Source of the DNA: Rhizobacter sp964253025
GTDB taxonomy: Bacteria; Pseudomonadota; Gammaproteobacteria; Burkholderiales; Burkholderiaceae_C
Reading direction: 5' to 3'
Length of the DNA stretch: 64,000 nucleotides
NCBI RefSeq assembly: GCF_964253025.1
Contig: NZ_CAXUQC020000001.1
Coordinates: forward strand, 372,001-436,000
Shown: positions 25,890 through 33,734 of the stretch, in pieces
Position numbering within the stretch: position 1 is the stretch's first letter
Layout of the letters: each line of letters begins with the position of its first letter
Position numbers and translations under genes: made by a program
Notes under the pieces: generated by a model
Database searches by the model: none
The model's input: the letters and a program-made list of their open reading frames with translations, nothing else
Told to the model about the DNA's origin: nothing

Positions 25890-27028
25890 CGGGTGCGCGA
25901 AAGGTCTGCTATCTGAGCGGTACACGGGCCGACTTCGGCCTGATGGCCGCCACCCTGCGCGCCATGGACGCTGACCCTCGCCTCGAAGTCTCGGTGCTCG
26001 TCACGGGCATGCATCTGTCCACGCGGCACGGTCACACCGTCGACGAGATCGAGCGCTCTGGCCTGCGCATCGCCGCGCGGGTGCCGGTCGACATGAGTGT
26101 TGCGACCCAGGCCGTGATGGCCCGCAACGTCGGCATCATGTTGCAGGCGTTCGTGAGCGCTCTGGAGGCCGATCGCCCCGACCTGCTGCTGCTGCTGGGT
26201 GATCGCGGCGAGATGCTCGCGGGCGCGCTTGCAGCTATCCATCTGGCTATCCCGGTTGCGCACATCCACGGCGGCGAACGTTCAGGCACTGTAGACGAGC
26301 CGGTTCGGCATGCCATTTCGAAACTGTCGCACCTGCACCTCGTTGCCACCGACGAGGCCCGCGACAGACTGGTGCGCATGGGCGAGCGGGGTTGCTTCGT
26401 CACGGTGACCGGAGCGCCCGGCCTCGACGGGCTGCCCGAACTGGCGGCTAGTGCTTGTCGGCTCGGTCTGTGCGCCGACATGGGGTTGGACTCGGCCCGT
26501 CCGGTAGCGATTTTTCTCTACCACCCGGTACTTAACGAGGTCCGCACTGCGGCTCGTGATGCCCGTGCCGGGATCGAGGCCGCCCGGGCCGCGGGTTGCC
26601 AGGTCCTTGCGCTGATGCCCAACGCTGACGCCGGCAGCGACAACGTGCGGGATGCGCTCGATGAACTGGCCTCCGCCAGCCGCATCGTGCTTCGTACCCA
26701 CATGCCGCGGCAGACTTTCGTGGGGTGGCTGGCGCACGCGGATGTCCTGATCGGAAATTCCAGCAGTGGCATCATCGAGGCGGCGACGTTCGGTCTGCCG
26801 GTAGTGAACATCGGGTCGCGCCAGAACATGCGGGAACGCAACGCCAACGTGATAGACGTGGCTGCCGACCCTTCGCGTATCGAAGAGGCAGTTCGCCGGG
26901 CAGTGGCAGGCGGTCGCCAGCCGCCGGCCAACGTATACGGCGATGGCCGCGCGGCTGCGCGTATCGTCGATCGGCTGGCCACGGTGGCACTCGACGCCAG
27001 CCTGCTGGACAAGTGCAATGCGTATTGA
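25886..27028 (+). CDS. neuC: Hydrolysing UDP-sugar 2-epimerase (NeuC/LegG-like)
   Basis: A 380-residue GT-B fold enzyme with YLSGTRADFGLM at the start, LLGDRGEMLAGALAA near residue 100, the NeuC signature HIHGGERSGTVDEPVRHAIS, and IGNSSSGIIEAATFGLPVVNIG near 290. It removes UDP while inverting C2, giving ManNAc or, in the Leg pathway, a 2,4-diacetamido-trideoxy-mannose for NeuB. ATGA overlaps link it to neuB upstream, and an 11-bp overlap links it to the NeuD-like gene downstream. The presence of a 4,6-dehydratase and a 4-aminotransferase in the locus favours the trideoxy substrate. Confidence 0.92.
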   Translation: MTGARKVCYLSGTRADFGLMAATLRAMDADPRLEVSVLVTGMHLSTRHGHTVDEIERSGLRIAARVPVDMSVATQAVMARNVGIMLQAFVSALEADRPDLLLLLGDRGEMLAGALAAIHLAIPVAHIHGGERSGTVDEPVRHAISKLSHLHLVATDEARDRLVRMGERGCFVTVTGAPGLDGLPELAASACRLGLCADMGLDSARPVAIFLYHPVLNEVRTAARDARAGIEAARAAGCQVLALMPNADAGSDNVRDALDELASASRIVLRTHMPRQTFVGWLAHADVLIGNSSSGIIEAATFGLPVVNIGSRQNMRERNANVIDVAADPSRIEEAVRRAVAGGRQPPANVYGDGRAAARIVDRLATVALDASLLDKCNAY

Positions 27029-27665
27029 AGTGGCGGTGCCTGCCGAGCGGCTCGTGATTGTGGGGGCGGGAGGCCACGGCAAAGTTGTTGCCGATGCATG
27101 GCAGGCCGCCGGTGCGCAGGGCACTCTCTGCTTCGCGGACGACCTGCCGGCCTGTGCTGGCACGCGCTCGCTGGACTGGCCCATCATCGGGGCGCCTAGA
27201 GCTGTCGTCAAAGCCGACGACCGCTTCCACGTTGCAGTCGGGCACAACCCGACTCGGCAACGCTTGCTCGACGAACTCACTGACCGCGGAGCGCGGCCCG
27301 AGACTGTGATCCATCCGGCTGCGGTGGTGTCCCGCCATGCCGCCGTCGGGTTAGGGGTGTTCGTCGCCGCCGGGGCTGTCGTGGCTCCGGGTGCTCGTTT
27401 GGGCGACGGCACCATCGTCAACCACGGCGCGGTGGTCGACCATGACGTGGTGATCGGACGTGCCTGCCATGTCGCGCCCAATGCCACATTGGGCGGTGGG
27501 GTGCGGATCGGTGATCTTGCCATGATTGGAGCCGGGGCTACGGTGTTGCCGGCGGTGTCCGTGGGGGCGGGCGCGACGATTGGGGCCGGGGCCGTCGTGG
27601 TTCGGGATGTCCCTTCGGGTGAAGTGTTCTATGGTGTGCCGGCGCGGCCGTCACAGAAGGAATGA
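27018..27665 (+). CDS. NeuD/PglD-family sugar O- or N-acetyltransferase
   Basis: A 215-residue protein. Its N-terminal Rossmann-like sugar-binding part (RLVIVGAGGHGKVVADAW) is followed by a left-handed beta-helix from about residue 95, including VIHPAAVVSRHAAVGLG, VNHGAVVDHDVVIGRACHVA (probable catalytic histidines) and GAGATIGAGAVVVRDVP. PglD/LegH enzymes of this build N-acetylate the C4 amino group of UDP-4-amino-trideoxy-GlcNAc, which fits the adjacent PglE-like aminotransferase. NeuD of sialate loci has the same fold, so O-acetylation is the alternative. The next gene overlaps its stop. Confidence 0.88.
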   Translation: MRIEVAVPAERLVIVGAGGHGKVVADAWQAAGAQGTLCFADDLPACAGTRSLDWPIIGAPRAVVKADDRFHVAVGHNPTRQRLLDELTDRGARPETVIHPAAVVSRHAAVGLGVFVAAGAVVAPGARLGDGTIVNHGAVVDHDVVIGRACHVAPNATLGGGVRIGDLAMIGAGATVLPAVSVGAGATIGAGAVVVRDVPSGEVFYGVPARPSQKE

Positions 27666-29140
27666 ACGTGAACGAAATCAGCAAGACATTTGTCCGGCGG
27701 ACCAATTCGGTCCGCGAGGCCCTGCAGCGTTTGGACAATGCGGGGACCGGCTTGCTGCTACTGGTCGACGCCGCGGATCGTTTCGAGCGAACCGTCACGG
27801 ATGGCGACCTGCGACGCATGCTGCTCGAAGCTGGCTCGCTCGATGTCTCGCTCCAGGCTCTCCCCGTACTGCAGTCAGTGGTGCTCGACCATGCCTACAC
27901 GCGCCAGGATGCACTCGCGCTGATGAACGAACATGGCATCAACCACCTGCCGGTGGTCGATGCGAGCGGGAAGGCCATCCGTCTGCTTCTGCGCAAGGAC
28001 ATCGACGAGCAAATCTTGCTGTCGACGCCGCACCTCGGGGAACACGAGCGCGAATTCGTTGAGGAAGCCTTCCGCACGAACTGGATCGCCCCGCTTGGCC
28101 CGAACGTCGATGCGTTTGAGTCAGAGCTCGCGGAATGGGTGGGCATCCGCCATGCTGCCGCGGTCAGTTCCGGGACCGCTGCCATCCACCTTTCGCTCGC
28201 GCTGCTCGGCGTCGGGCGCGGCGACTCCGTGTTCTGCTCCGCGCTCACGTTTGCGGCGTCGGCGAATCCCATCGTGTATCAGGGTGCGGAGCCGGTGTTC
28301 ATTGATTCAGAGCCTGAGAGCTGGAACATGTCCCCCGCGGCGCTCGAGCGGGCATTGTCAACGGCGCGGGCGACCGGCCGCCTTCCGAAGGCGGTGATCG
28401 TCGTGCACCTGTACGGCCAGAGTGCCGACATGGATCCCTTGATGGCCCTGTGCGACCAGTACGGTGTGCCGTTGATTGAGGATGCGGCGGAGTCGCTCGG
28501 CGCAACCTACAAGGGCAAGGCGAGCGGAACCTTTGGGCAGATGGGCATCTATTCCTTCAACGGAAACAAGATCATCACCACTTCGGGCGGCGGGATGCTA
28601 GTTTCCGACGACGAGTCACTCGTGAAACGGGCGCGCTTTCTCTCCACCCAGGCTCGCGAGCCGTTTCCACACTACGAACACACCGTCATTGGGTTCAACT
28701 ACCGCATGAGCAACATCCTCGCTGGCGTCGGGCGAGGTCAACTGCGTGTGCTGGGTGACCGTGTGGCATCCCGGCGTCGCATCTTCGAACGGTACCGCTC
28801 GGAATTGGCGCATGTGTCAGCAATCCGCTGGATGAACGAGCCGTCGTGGAGCATGTCGAATCGCTGGCTCACCGTTTGCACCCTGGCGCCGGAAGTCACC
28901 CGTCTCACCACCTCCGAAGTGATGCAGCGGTTGGCGGCGGAGCGCATTGAGGCACGTCCTGTGTGGAAACCGATGCAACTGCAACCAGTGTTCTCGTCTG
29001 CTGCCTACTTCGCGCACGGTGACGTTTCGGTGTCGCAGCAACTGTTCGAGCGCGGCATGTGTTTGCCGTCCGGATCCAACATGACCGAGGAGCAACAGGA
29101 CCGCGTTATCGCGACGCTCGAGCGCGTCCTCGCGACCTGA
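27662..29140 (+). CDS. CBS-pair / DegT-family aminotransferase fusion (PglE/LegC-like)
   Basis: A 492-residue protein, about 110 residues longer than a normal sugar aminotransferase. Residues ~8-116 form two CBS motifs (TVTDGDLRRML near 45 and HGINHLPVVD near 91). Residues ~122-492 are a PglE/LegC-type aminotransferase with NWIAPLGPNVDAFE, SSGTAAIHLSLALLG, the EDAAESLGA motif and PLP lysine K303 in SFNGNKIITTSGGG. It would aminate C4 of UDP-4-keto-6-deoxy-GlcNAc for the NeuD, NeuC and NeuB steps. In Campylobacter a CBS pair precedes the nucleotidyltransferase PtmE of the same pathway; here it precedes the aminotransferase and no nucleotidyltransferase gene is present. It ends the + strand cassette. 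Confidence 0.88.
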   Translation: MNVNEISKTFVRRTNSVREALQRLDNAGTGLLLLVDAADRFERTVTDGDLRRMLLEAGSLDVSLQALPVLQSVVLDHAYTRQDALALMNEHGINHLPVVDASGKAIRLLLRKDIDEQILLSTPHLGEHEREFVEEAFRTNWIAPLGPNVDAFESELAEWVGIRHAAAVSSGTAAIHLSLALLGVGRGDSVFCSALTFAASANPIVYQGAEPVFIDSEPESWNMSPAALERALSTARATGRLPKAVIVVHLYGQSADMDPLMALCDQYGVPLIEDAAESLGATYKGKASGTFGQMGIYSFNGNKIITTSGGGMLVSDDESLVKRARFLSTQAREPFPHYEHTVIGFNYRMSNILAGVGRGQLRVLGDRVASRRRIFERYRSELAHVSAIRWMNEPSWSMSNRWLTVCTLAPEVTRLTTSEVMQRLAAERIEARPVWKPMQLQPVFSSAAYFAHGDVSVSQQLFERGMCLPSGSNMTEEQQDRVIATLERVLAT

Positions 29141-29167
29141 CGGCCGAGCGCCGGGGTTCCCGACTTG

Positions 29168-30568
29168 TCAGTGGAAGGGGACCACACTGACCGGACCGTT
29201 CAGGCCGGTCAGCACCGACTGGGTAGCGCCGTCCGCCACGTAGATGACACGAGAGTTGTCCGTGTCGGCCACCCACATTCCGTTCTCCGCGAGTGCCAGA
29301 CCGTTCGGAGCGTACAGCGTGAACTCACCCGAGCACTGGTCCGAGGCGATTGATCGGCGGTGCTCACCAGTGGACCCGCAGTACTCCAATGGCGTGGTGC
29401 TGAGCGTCATGGACAGGTCCCAGCGAGTAAGCGTGGGGGGGGCCATCACGATGTGCTTGCTGTCATCGGCAGTGTTCAGGGCGATGATCCGATCGATGTG
29501 CTCCTCGGCTACGTACAGGAAATCACCGCGCCAGACCAAGTCGTTCGGATAAGTGACCGAGTACTCCGACAGCACCTTACCCGGCTGCTGCAACGACTGC
29601 ACGAAGACGCGCTGTCCGAATGTGTCCGCCACGGCGAGGCGGTCGCCCACGAGGTCCGCGGAGCGCGCGTTGGTGGCGGTGACGGTCGAGAAGAGGCGTT
29701 CGCCGAGCACGAGGTCGGGTTGCCACGCGTACACCTCGACAGGACCGACGTCGTTATAGACCACCACCAGACGGCTTTCTGCGACCTTCACGAAGTTGAC
29801 CTGACGGTCGAATCGCAGCGTCTTCACCAAGTGCCCGTCCTCGTCGAGCACGTGGACGAGTTTCAGGTCGATGAGATCGCTCGTGAAGATGTGGTCGCCG
29901 TCGGCTGAGACGAAACGTCCGCCGCTGGGGAACGTCCAGCGAATCTGCGCGTCGGCGTCGAAGCTCACCACGGCCTTCTGGAACTGCACCATCACAAGCA
30001 TGCCGCTCGGGAACGGTTGCCCGGTGGCACGCGCCTTGATCGGTTCGTCGTCGCTGTAGAAAACGTTTACGGTGTTCGCGCCCGGTGAATAGTACGAGTA
30101 ACCGCTCTCGGGTGCGTAGCTTAACGGCACGTAAGAAGCTGGATAGGCGATGGGCGGGCTCGGATCAATCTCGAAGGTAACGCCCACGGGCGTCGCGTTG
30201 ACATTTCCGGCGGCGTCGGACACGCGACGCGCGGCCAGCGCAATGCTCGCCTGCCCGGTGGCCACGTCCGAGCGAACCTCGATCCGGTAGCGTTCCTTCG
30301 ACTCGACATTGAAACTGACCACCGAGACGCCATGCAGCTCGAAATCCTCGGCGGTCAGGGCCTGCGTGGCATCGCTGACATCTACAGTCACCGTGGCGCT
30401 ATCTTCGTAGCGAAGCGTGGTCGTCGTGCTGGAAACGTTGACGACCGGAGGGGTCACGTCAGGGGGGCCATCGCCGCCTCCACCGCCGCAAGCCGTCACG
30501 GCCAGCGTGCAGGCTAGCGCCATTGAGACGGCGAAACAGGACGATTGGACAGTGGAGAGAGGACGCAT
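29168..30568 (-). CDS. Lipoprotein with Ig-like domain and NHL/beta-propeller-like body
   Basis: A 466-residue predicted lipoprotein. The signal peptide ends in a lipobox LAVTAC with Cys27, followed by a glycine-rich linker. Residues ~38-130 resemble a bacterial Ig-like or cadherin-like domain (VTPPVVNVSS, SATVTVDVSD, VSDAAGNVNATPVGVTFEID). The remainder has repeating strands such as RSADLVGDRLAVADTFGQRVFVQSL and GLALAENGMWVADTDNSRVIYV, typical of NHL or SMP-30-like propellers. It is convergent with the + strand cassette and lacks a known partner. An extracytoplasmic binding or scaffold role is likely but unproven. Confidence 0.75.
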   Translation of the reverse strand: MRPLSTVQSSCFAVSMALACTLAVTACGGGGGDGPPDVTPPVVNVSSTTTTLRYEDSATVTVDVSDATQALTAEDFELHGVSVVSFNVESKERYRIEVRSDVATGQASIALAARRVSDAAGNVNATPVGVTFEIDPSPPIAYPASYVPLSYAPESGYSYYSPGANTVNVFYSDDEPIKARATGQPFPSGMLVMVQFQKAVVSFDADAQIRWTFPSGGRFVSADGDHIFTSDLIDLKLVHVLDEDGHLVKTLRFDRQVNFVKVAESRLVVVYNDVGPVEVYAWQPDLVLGERLFSTVTATNARSADLVGDRLAVADTFGQRVFVQSLQQPGKVLSEYSVTYPNDLVWRGDFLYVAEEHIDRIIALNTADDSKHIVMAPPTLTRWDLSMTLSTTPLEYCGSTGEHRRSIASDQCSGEFTLYAPNGLALAENGMWVADTDNSRVIYVADGATQSVLTGLNGPVSVVPFH

Positions 30569-31144
30569 GAGAAACCATCTCGCCCCGTGAGGCGAGGATG
30601 CAGCACGGACAATGACGACGTCAGAATTTGTCTGCAGTGCAGTGAAACATCAGCACGTTGCAAGCTCGGTTGAGCTTTTTCTGATCGTAAGCTCCCGCCT
30701 CCAAGTAGACAACCCATTCCAACGAGGCTCGAGGTACTGAAGCGCGATACCCTTGGCGGAAACCCTGCCACCGGCGACATTTCACGTCCCGTGGTTTAGT
30801 GTGAATTGGCTCCGCTGCACCGTATATCGGATCAGGCTGTGCACGACCTGCAACTTGCGCTGCGTTCTTTCGAGATGCTCGGTGAAACGCGCGTTCACGC
30901 GAGCGGGTGGACACAGCCCATACACCGGCTGGTCTTGGGACACTCTATTGAAGTTCTGGGCTGTTCGCTCGCTCGGCACGCGTAACCTCGAAGCTCGCGA
31001 GCAATACCTCATCCTTGAGTTTCGGCGGATAAGTGGAAGACGTCGCCCAAGCCGAGGCCAGAGGGTGTCGACTACTGGCAACCGTCGGATTCAGCGTCGC
31101 TCATTCCGTGTGCCTATGCACAAGCGCATGGTCAACCTTGCCCG
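30569..31144. other. Gene-poor spacer between the lipoprotein and the dTDP-sugar genes
   Basis: This 576-bp region is relatively AT-rich. Several overlapping frames exist on both strands (such as 30753-31268 +), but none has recognisable protein character. An inverted repeat CTCGCC (30579-30584) / GGCGAG (30591-30596) lies just upstream of the lipoprotein start and could fold in its mRNA leader. The lipoprotein promoter should lie here. It also marks the right side of the composition shift. Confidence 0.45.
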
Positions 31145-32245
31145 TCACGCGAGTGCTCGCCTTACAGCCGCCACAACCTGTGCGACTTGGGCGTCCAACA
31201 TCGTCGGCCCGATCGGCAGGCTTAGGACCTCAGCGTGCGTCCGTTCAGCGATAGGCAGCGAGCCATGAACCAAGCCGAGTCCGTCATAGGCAGACTGTTC
31301 GTGCGGAGGGACGGGGTAGTGGATGACGGTGCCGACTCCGGCGACTGCAAGCGCCTGGACCAAGTCATCGCGCCGAGCGTGCCGAACCACATACAAATGC
31401 CACACCGGCTCGCAACCCGTGGCCACGGTGGGCAGCGTCAAGCCAGGAATGCCTGCCAACTCGCGGTCATAGATCGCCGCGATTTCGCCGCGCCGCGCAT
31501 TGTCCGCGTCCAGCAACGGCAGCTTCGCCCGCAGGAACGCCGACTGCAATTCATCCAGCCGCGAGTTGTACCCGATCACGTCGTTGTGGTACTTGACCTT
31601 GGAACCATAGTTGCGCAGCACGCGCAATTGGTCGGCCAAGGCGGCGTCGTCCGTGGTGATGGCGCCGGCATCGCCCAGCGCACCGAGGTTCTTGCCCGGG
31701 TAGAAGCTGAAGCCCGCTGCGTGCCCCAAGGTGCCGGCACGGCGTCCGTGCTGGCGCGCACCGTGGGCCTGGGCGGCGTCCTCCAGCACCTTGAGGCCGT
31801 GGCGCTCGGCGATCGGCATCAGGGCGGCCATGTCGGCGGTCTGCCCGTAGAGGTGGACGGCAATGATGGCTCGCGTGCGGGGTGTGATGGCGGCTTCCAC
31901 CCTCGCCGGGTCGATGTTGCAGGTGGCCTCGATGGGCTCCACCGGCACGGGTGTCGCGCCGGTGTAGCTCACGGCCAGCCAGGTGGCGATGTAGGTGTTG
32001 GACGGGACGATGACCTCGTCGCCGGGTCCGATGCCCCAGGCGCGCAGCACGAGGTGCAGGGCTTCCAGGCCGTTGGCGACGCCGACGGCGTGCTTGGCAC
32101 CGCAGTAGGCGGCGAACTCGGCTTCGAACGCCTGGGTTTCCTGGCCGAGGATGAGCCAGCCGGAGTCGAGCACGCGGTCGAGTGCCTGGTGGAACTCCTG
32201 GCGCTGTCGCAGGTTGATGGACCGCAGGTCAAGGAAGGGGATCAC
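31145..32245 (-). CDS. dTDP-3-keto-6-deoxyhexose 3-aminotransferase (FdtB/QdtB-like)
   Basis: A 366-residue DegT-family PLP enzyme starting at GTG (VIPFLDLRSINLRQRQEF). The GTG overlaps the upstream stop, and this opening is the usual one for FdtB/QdtB. PLP lysine K185 lies in FSFYPGKNLGALGDAGA, with NSRLDELQSAFLRAKL further on. It would aminate C3 of the sugar produced by the ketoisomerase at 33018, giving dTDP-Fuc3N or dTDP-Qui3N. The 3' third of the gene (low coordinates) looks less GC-rich than the rest, which may mark a recombination junction with the cassette to its left. Confidence 0.87.
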   Translation of the reverse strand: MIPFLDLRSINLRQRQEFHQALDRVLDSGWLILGQETQAFEAEFAAYCGAKHAVGVANGLEALHLVLRAWGIGPGDEVIVPSNTYIATWLAVSYTGATPVPVEPIEATCNIDPARVEAAITPRTRAIIAVHLYGQTADMAALMPIAERHGLKVLEDAAQAHGARQHGRRAGTLGHAAGFSFYPGKNLGALGDAGAITTDDAALADQLRVLRNYGSKVKYHNDVIGYNSRLDELQSAFLRAKLPLLDADNARRGEIAAIYDRELAGIPGLTLPTVATGCEPVWHLYVVRHARRDDLVQALAVAGVGTVIHYPVPPHEQSAYDGLGLVHGSLPIAERTHAEVLSLPIGPTMLDAQVAQVVAAVRRALA

Positions 32246-33021
32246 GGCTGCTTGCCTTCGGAGGTGGGGTTGCGGGAGCCGGCACCGAACTCTTCGAGCC
32301 ATGCCTTGACGGCGGCGTCGGGGTAGCCGCGGGAGAAGTGGCGGCGCCAAGGGTAGGCGGGCCGGCCGCTGCCGTCGCGAAGCTTGATCTCTTCGGTGCG
32401 ACAGACAACCTTGGCGGGTGAGCCGGCCACGACCATGTCGGCGGCCACGTCGCGGTTGACGGAGGAATGGGCGCCCACGAGCGCGCCGCGACCCACCGTG
32501 ACGCCGGGCAGGATGACGGACATGGTGGCGACGGCCGCGAAGTCCTCGACGGTGGCGCCGAGCATGACGTCGCTCGGCGGGTGGGGGTCGTTGGTCAGCA
32601 CGACATAGGGGAAGATCCAGACGTAGTTGCCCACGGTGGCATGCTGGCCGATGTGCACGTTGCTGTGGAAGCGAACGTGATTGCCGATGGCGCATGTGCC
32701 CTGGATGTCACTCAGCGTGCCGATCTGCAGGTTCTCGCCGGCCCGCACGCCCTCCCTGACGGTGACGCGATGGCCCGTGACGAGCCGCTCACCGAAACTC
32801 GAGCCTTGATAGAAGAGGCTGTAGGAGCGGATCAGCGCGCCGGCCCCGATCACCAGCGGCCGGCCCTCGGCGCGCGCGGTGGGGTGGCCGATTTCGCAGT
32901 GGGCGCCGATCTCCGAGTCGTCGCCGATCTCCACGTTGGGGTGGATGATGGTGAACGGGCCTACGGACACGTTGCGGCCCAGCCGGGCCTCGGGCGCTAC
33001 AAGGGCGGTGGGGTGGATCAC
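32242..33021 (-). CDS. Hexapeptide acetyltransferase for a 3-amino-3,6-dideoxyhexose (FdtC/QdtC-like)
   Basis: A 259-residue left-handed beta-helix protein: MIHPTALVAPEARLGRN, then repeated hexapeptides including VSVGPFTIIHPNVEIGDDSEIG and VRFHSNVHIGQHATVGN, a VILPGVTVGRGALVGAHSSV run and the AGSPAKVV end. The QdtC/FdtC family acetylates the 3-amino group of dTDP-Qui3N or dTDP-Fuc3N. It overlaps both neighbours (4 bp each), the ketoisomerase upstream and the aminotransferase downstream, so the three steps are cotranslated. The sequence does not separate the galacto and gluco forms. Confidence 0.85.
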   Translation of the reverse strand: MIHPTALVAPEARLGRNVSVGPFTIIHPNVEIGDDSEIGAHCEIGHPTARAEGRPLVIGAGALIRSYSLFYQGSSFGERLVTGHRVTVREGVRAGENLQIGTLSDIQGTCAIGNHVRFHSNVHIGQHATVGNYVWIFPYVVLTNDPHPPSDVMLGATVEDFAAVATMSVILPGVTVGRGALVGAHSSVNRDVAADMVVAGSPAKVVCRTEEIKLRDGSGRPAYPWRRHFSRGYPDAAVKAWLEEFGAGSRNPTSEGKQP

Positions 33022-33512
33022 GGCGCTTCCTTTGGATGGGGCTGGCCGGTGGGCGGAGCCGGCGGTGTGGCAGGGGCGCTGGCGTCACCGGTGGGTGAGC
33101 GCCTGGCGAGTGCCGCCGCCTGCAGGAACTCGTCGTAGTTGCGGTAGTAGTCGGCTTCGGAGTAGTGCTCGGAGGCCAACACCATGCACACCGCCCCGGA
33201 CGAGAAGTTGTCGATCTCGCGCCAGACCATGGTGGGCACATACAGACCGAAGTAGCTCCGGTTCATGTGGAAGGTCTTCTTGGCGGCGCCGTCGTCCAGG
33301 TGAATGTCGAACGACCCCGACATCGCGATGATGAGCTGGTGCAGGTCCTTGTGCGCGTGGCCTCCGCGCTCCGCACCGCCCGGGACGTCGTAGAGGTAGT
33401 ACACGCGCCGGATGTCGAACGGGATGTGCCGCCCCGCTTCGACGAAAGTCAGGTTGCCTCGCGGATCGTTGATGCGCGGGAGATCGATGATCTTGCAGTC
33501 GCTGAGGGACAT
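33018..33512 (-). CDS. dTDP-4-keto-6-deoxyglucose 3,4-ketoisomerase (FdtA/QdtA/WxcM family)
   Basis: A 164-residue cupin starting MSLSDCKIIDLPRINDPRGNL, with RRVYYLYDVPGG, the histidine pair HAHKDLHQ near residue 52 and YFGLYVPTMVWREIDNF. It converts the RmlB product dTDP-4-keto-6-deoxyglucose into the 3-keto isomer, the committed step to dTDP-Fuc3NAc or dTDP-Qui3NAc. The last ~25 residues form a proline- and alanine-rich tail not needed for the fold. FdtA and QdtA differ at few positions, so the product stereochemistry at C4 is left open. Confidence 0.88.
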   Translation of the reverse strand: MSLSDCKIIDLPRINDPRGNLTFVEAGRHIPFDIRRVYYLYDVPGGAERGGHAHKDLHQLIIAMSGSFDIHLDDGAAKKTFHMNRSYFGLYVPTMVWREIDNFSSGAVCMVLASEHYSEADYYRNYDEFLQAAALARRSPTGDASAPATPPAPPTGQPHPKEAP

Positions 33513-33734
33513 GTGCGTGAACTTCTAGGCTGACGCGCGGTGGTCGATGAACCGCGCAGCCGGATCCATGATCGTCGAACGCTCGGCACGGTTGGCATAG
33601 GAGCCGCGACGGCCCCCCACTCGAGAGGGCGATGAGTTCATGCCTCGACGCTGCCGAATGCGTCCCAAAGGGAAATGGGGCAGTGTGCCCATGCAGAAGG
33701 ACCGGGCGGGCAAGGCGCTGGACATGGCCGCTGC
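33513..33734. other. Spacer between rmlC and the ketoisomerase gene
   Basis: This 222-bp gap breaks the otherwise tight - strand operon. A -10-like TAGAAG can be read on the - strand at about 33528-33523, so the three aminosugar genes may have their own promoter; no clear -35 was found. The long + strand and - strand frames crossing it are read-through of neighbouring GC-rich genes. Confidence 0.4.

Larger units (their letters stand above)
6640..31600. other. Lower-GC segment, probable exchanged polysaccharide cassette
   Basis: By eye the DNA becomes richer in A and T between about 6.65 kb and 31.5 kb than on either side. Hand counts of single lines illustrate this: 34 A/T in the 120 bases 6361-6480, against 30 in the 60 bases 16621-16680. 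The lowest-GC stretch is 16.0-19.6 kb, the acyltransferase, candidate polymerase and GT-B genes. Both transitions appear to fall inside DegT-family aminotransferase genes. The limits are approximate, and a sliding-window calculation was not possible here. Confidence 0.5.

Noticed and set aside
30753..31268. 171-codon frame between the lipoprotein and the FdtB-like gene
   Set aside because: No recognisable motif and unusual composition (many Arg, Ser, Thr), and its end overlaps the clear - strand aminotransferase gene.
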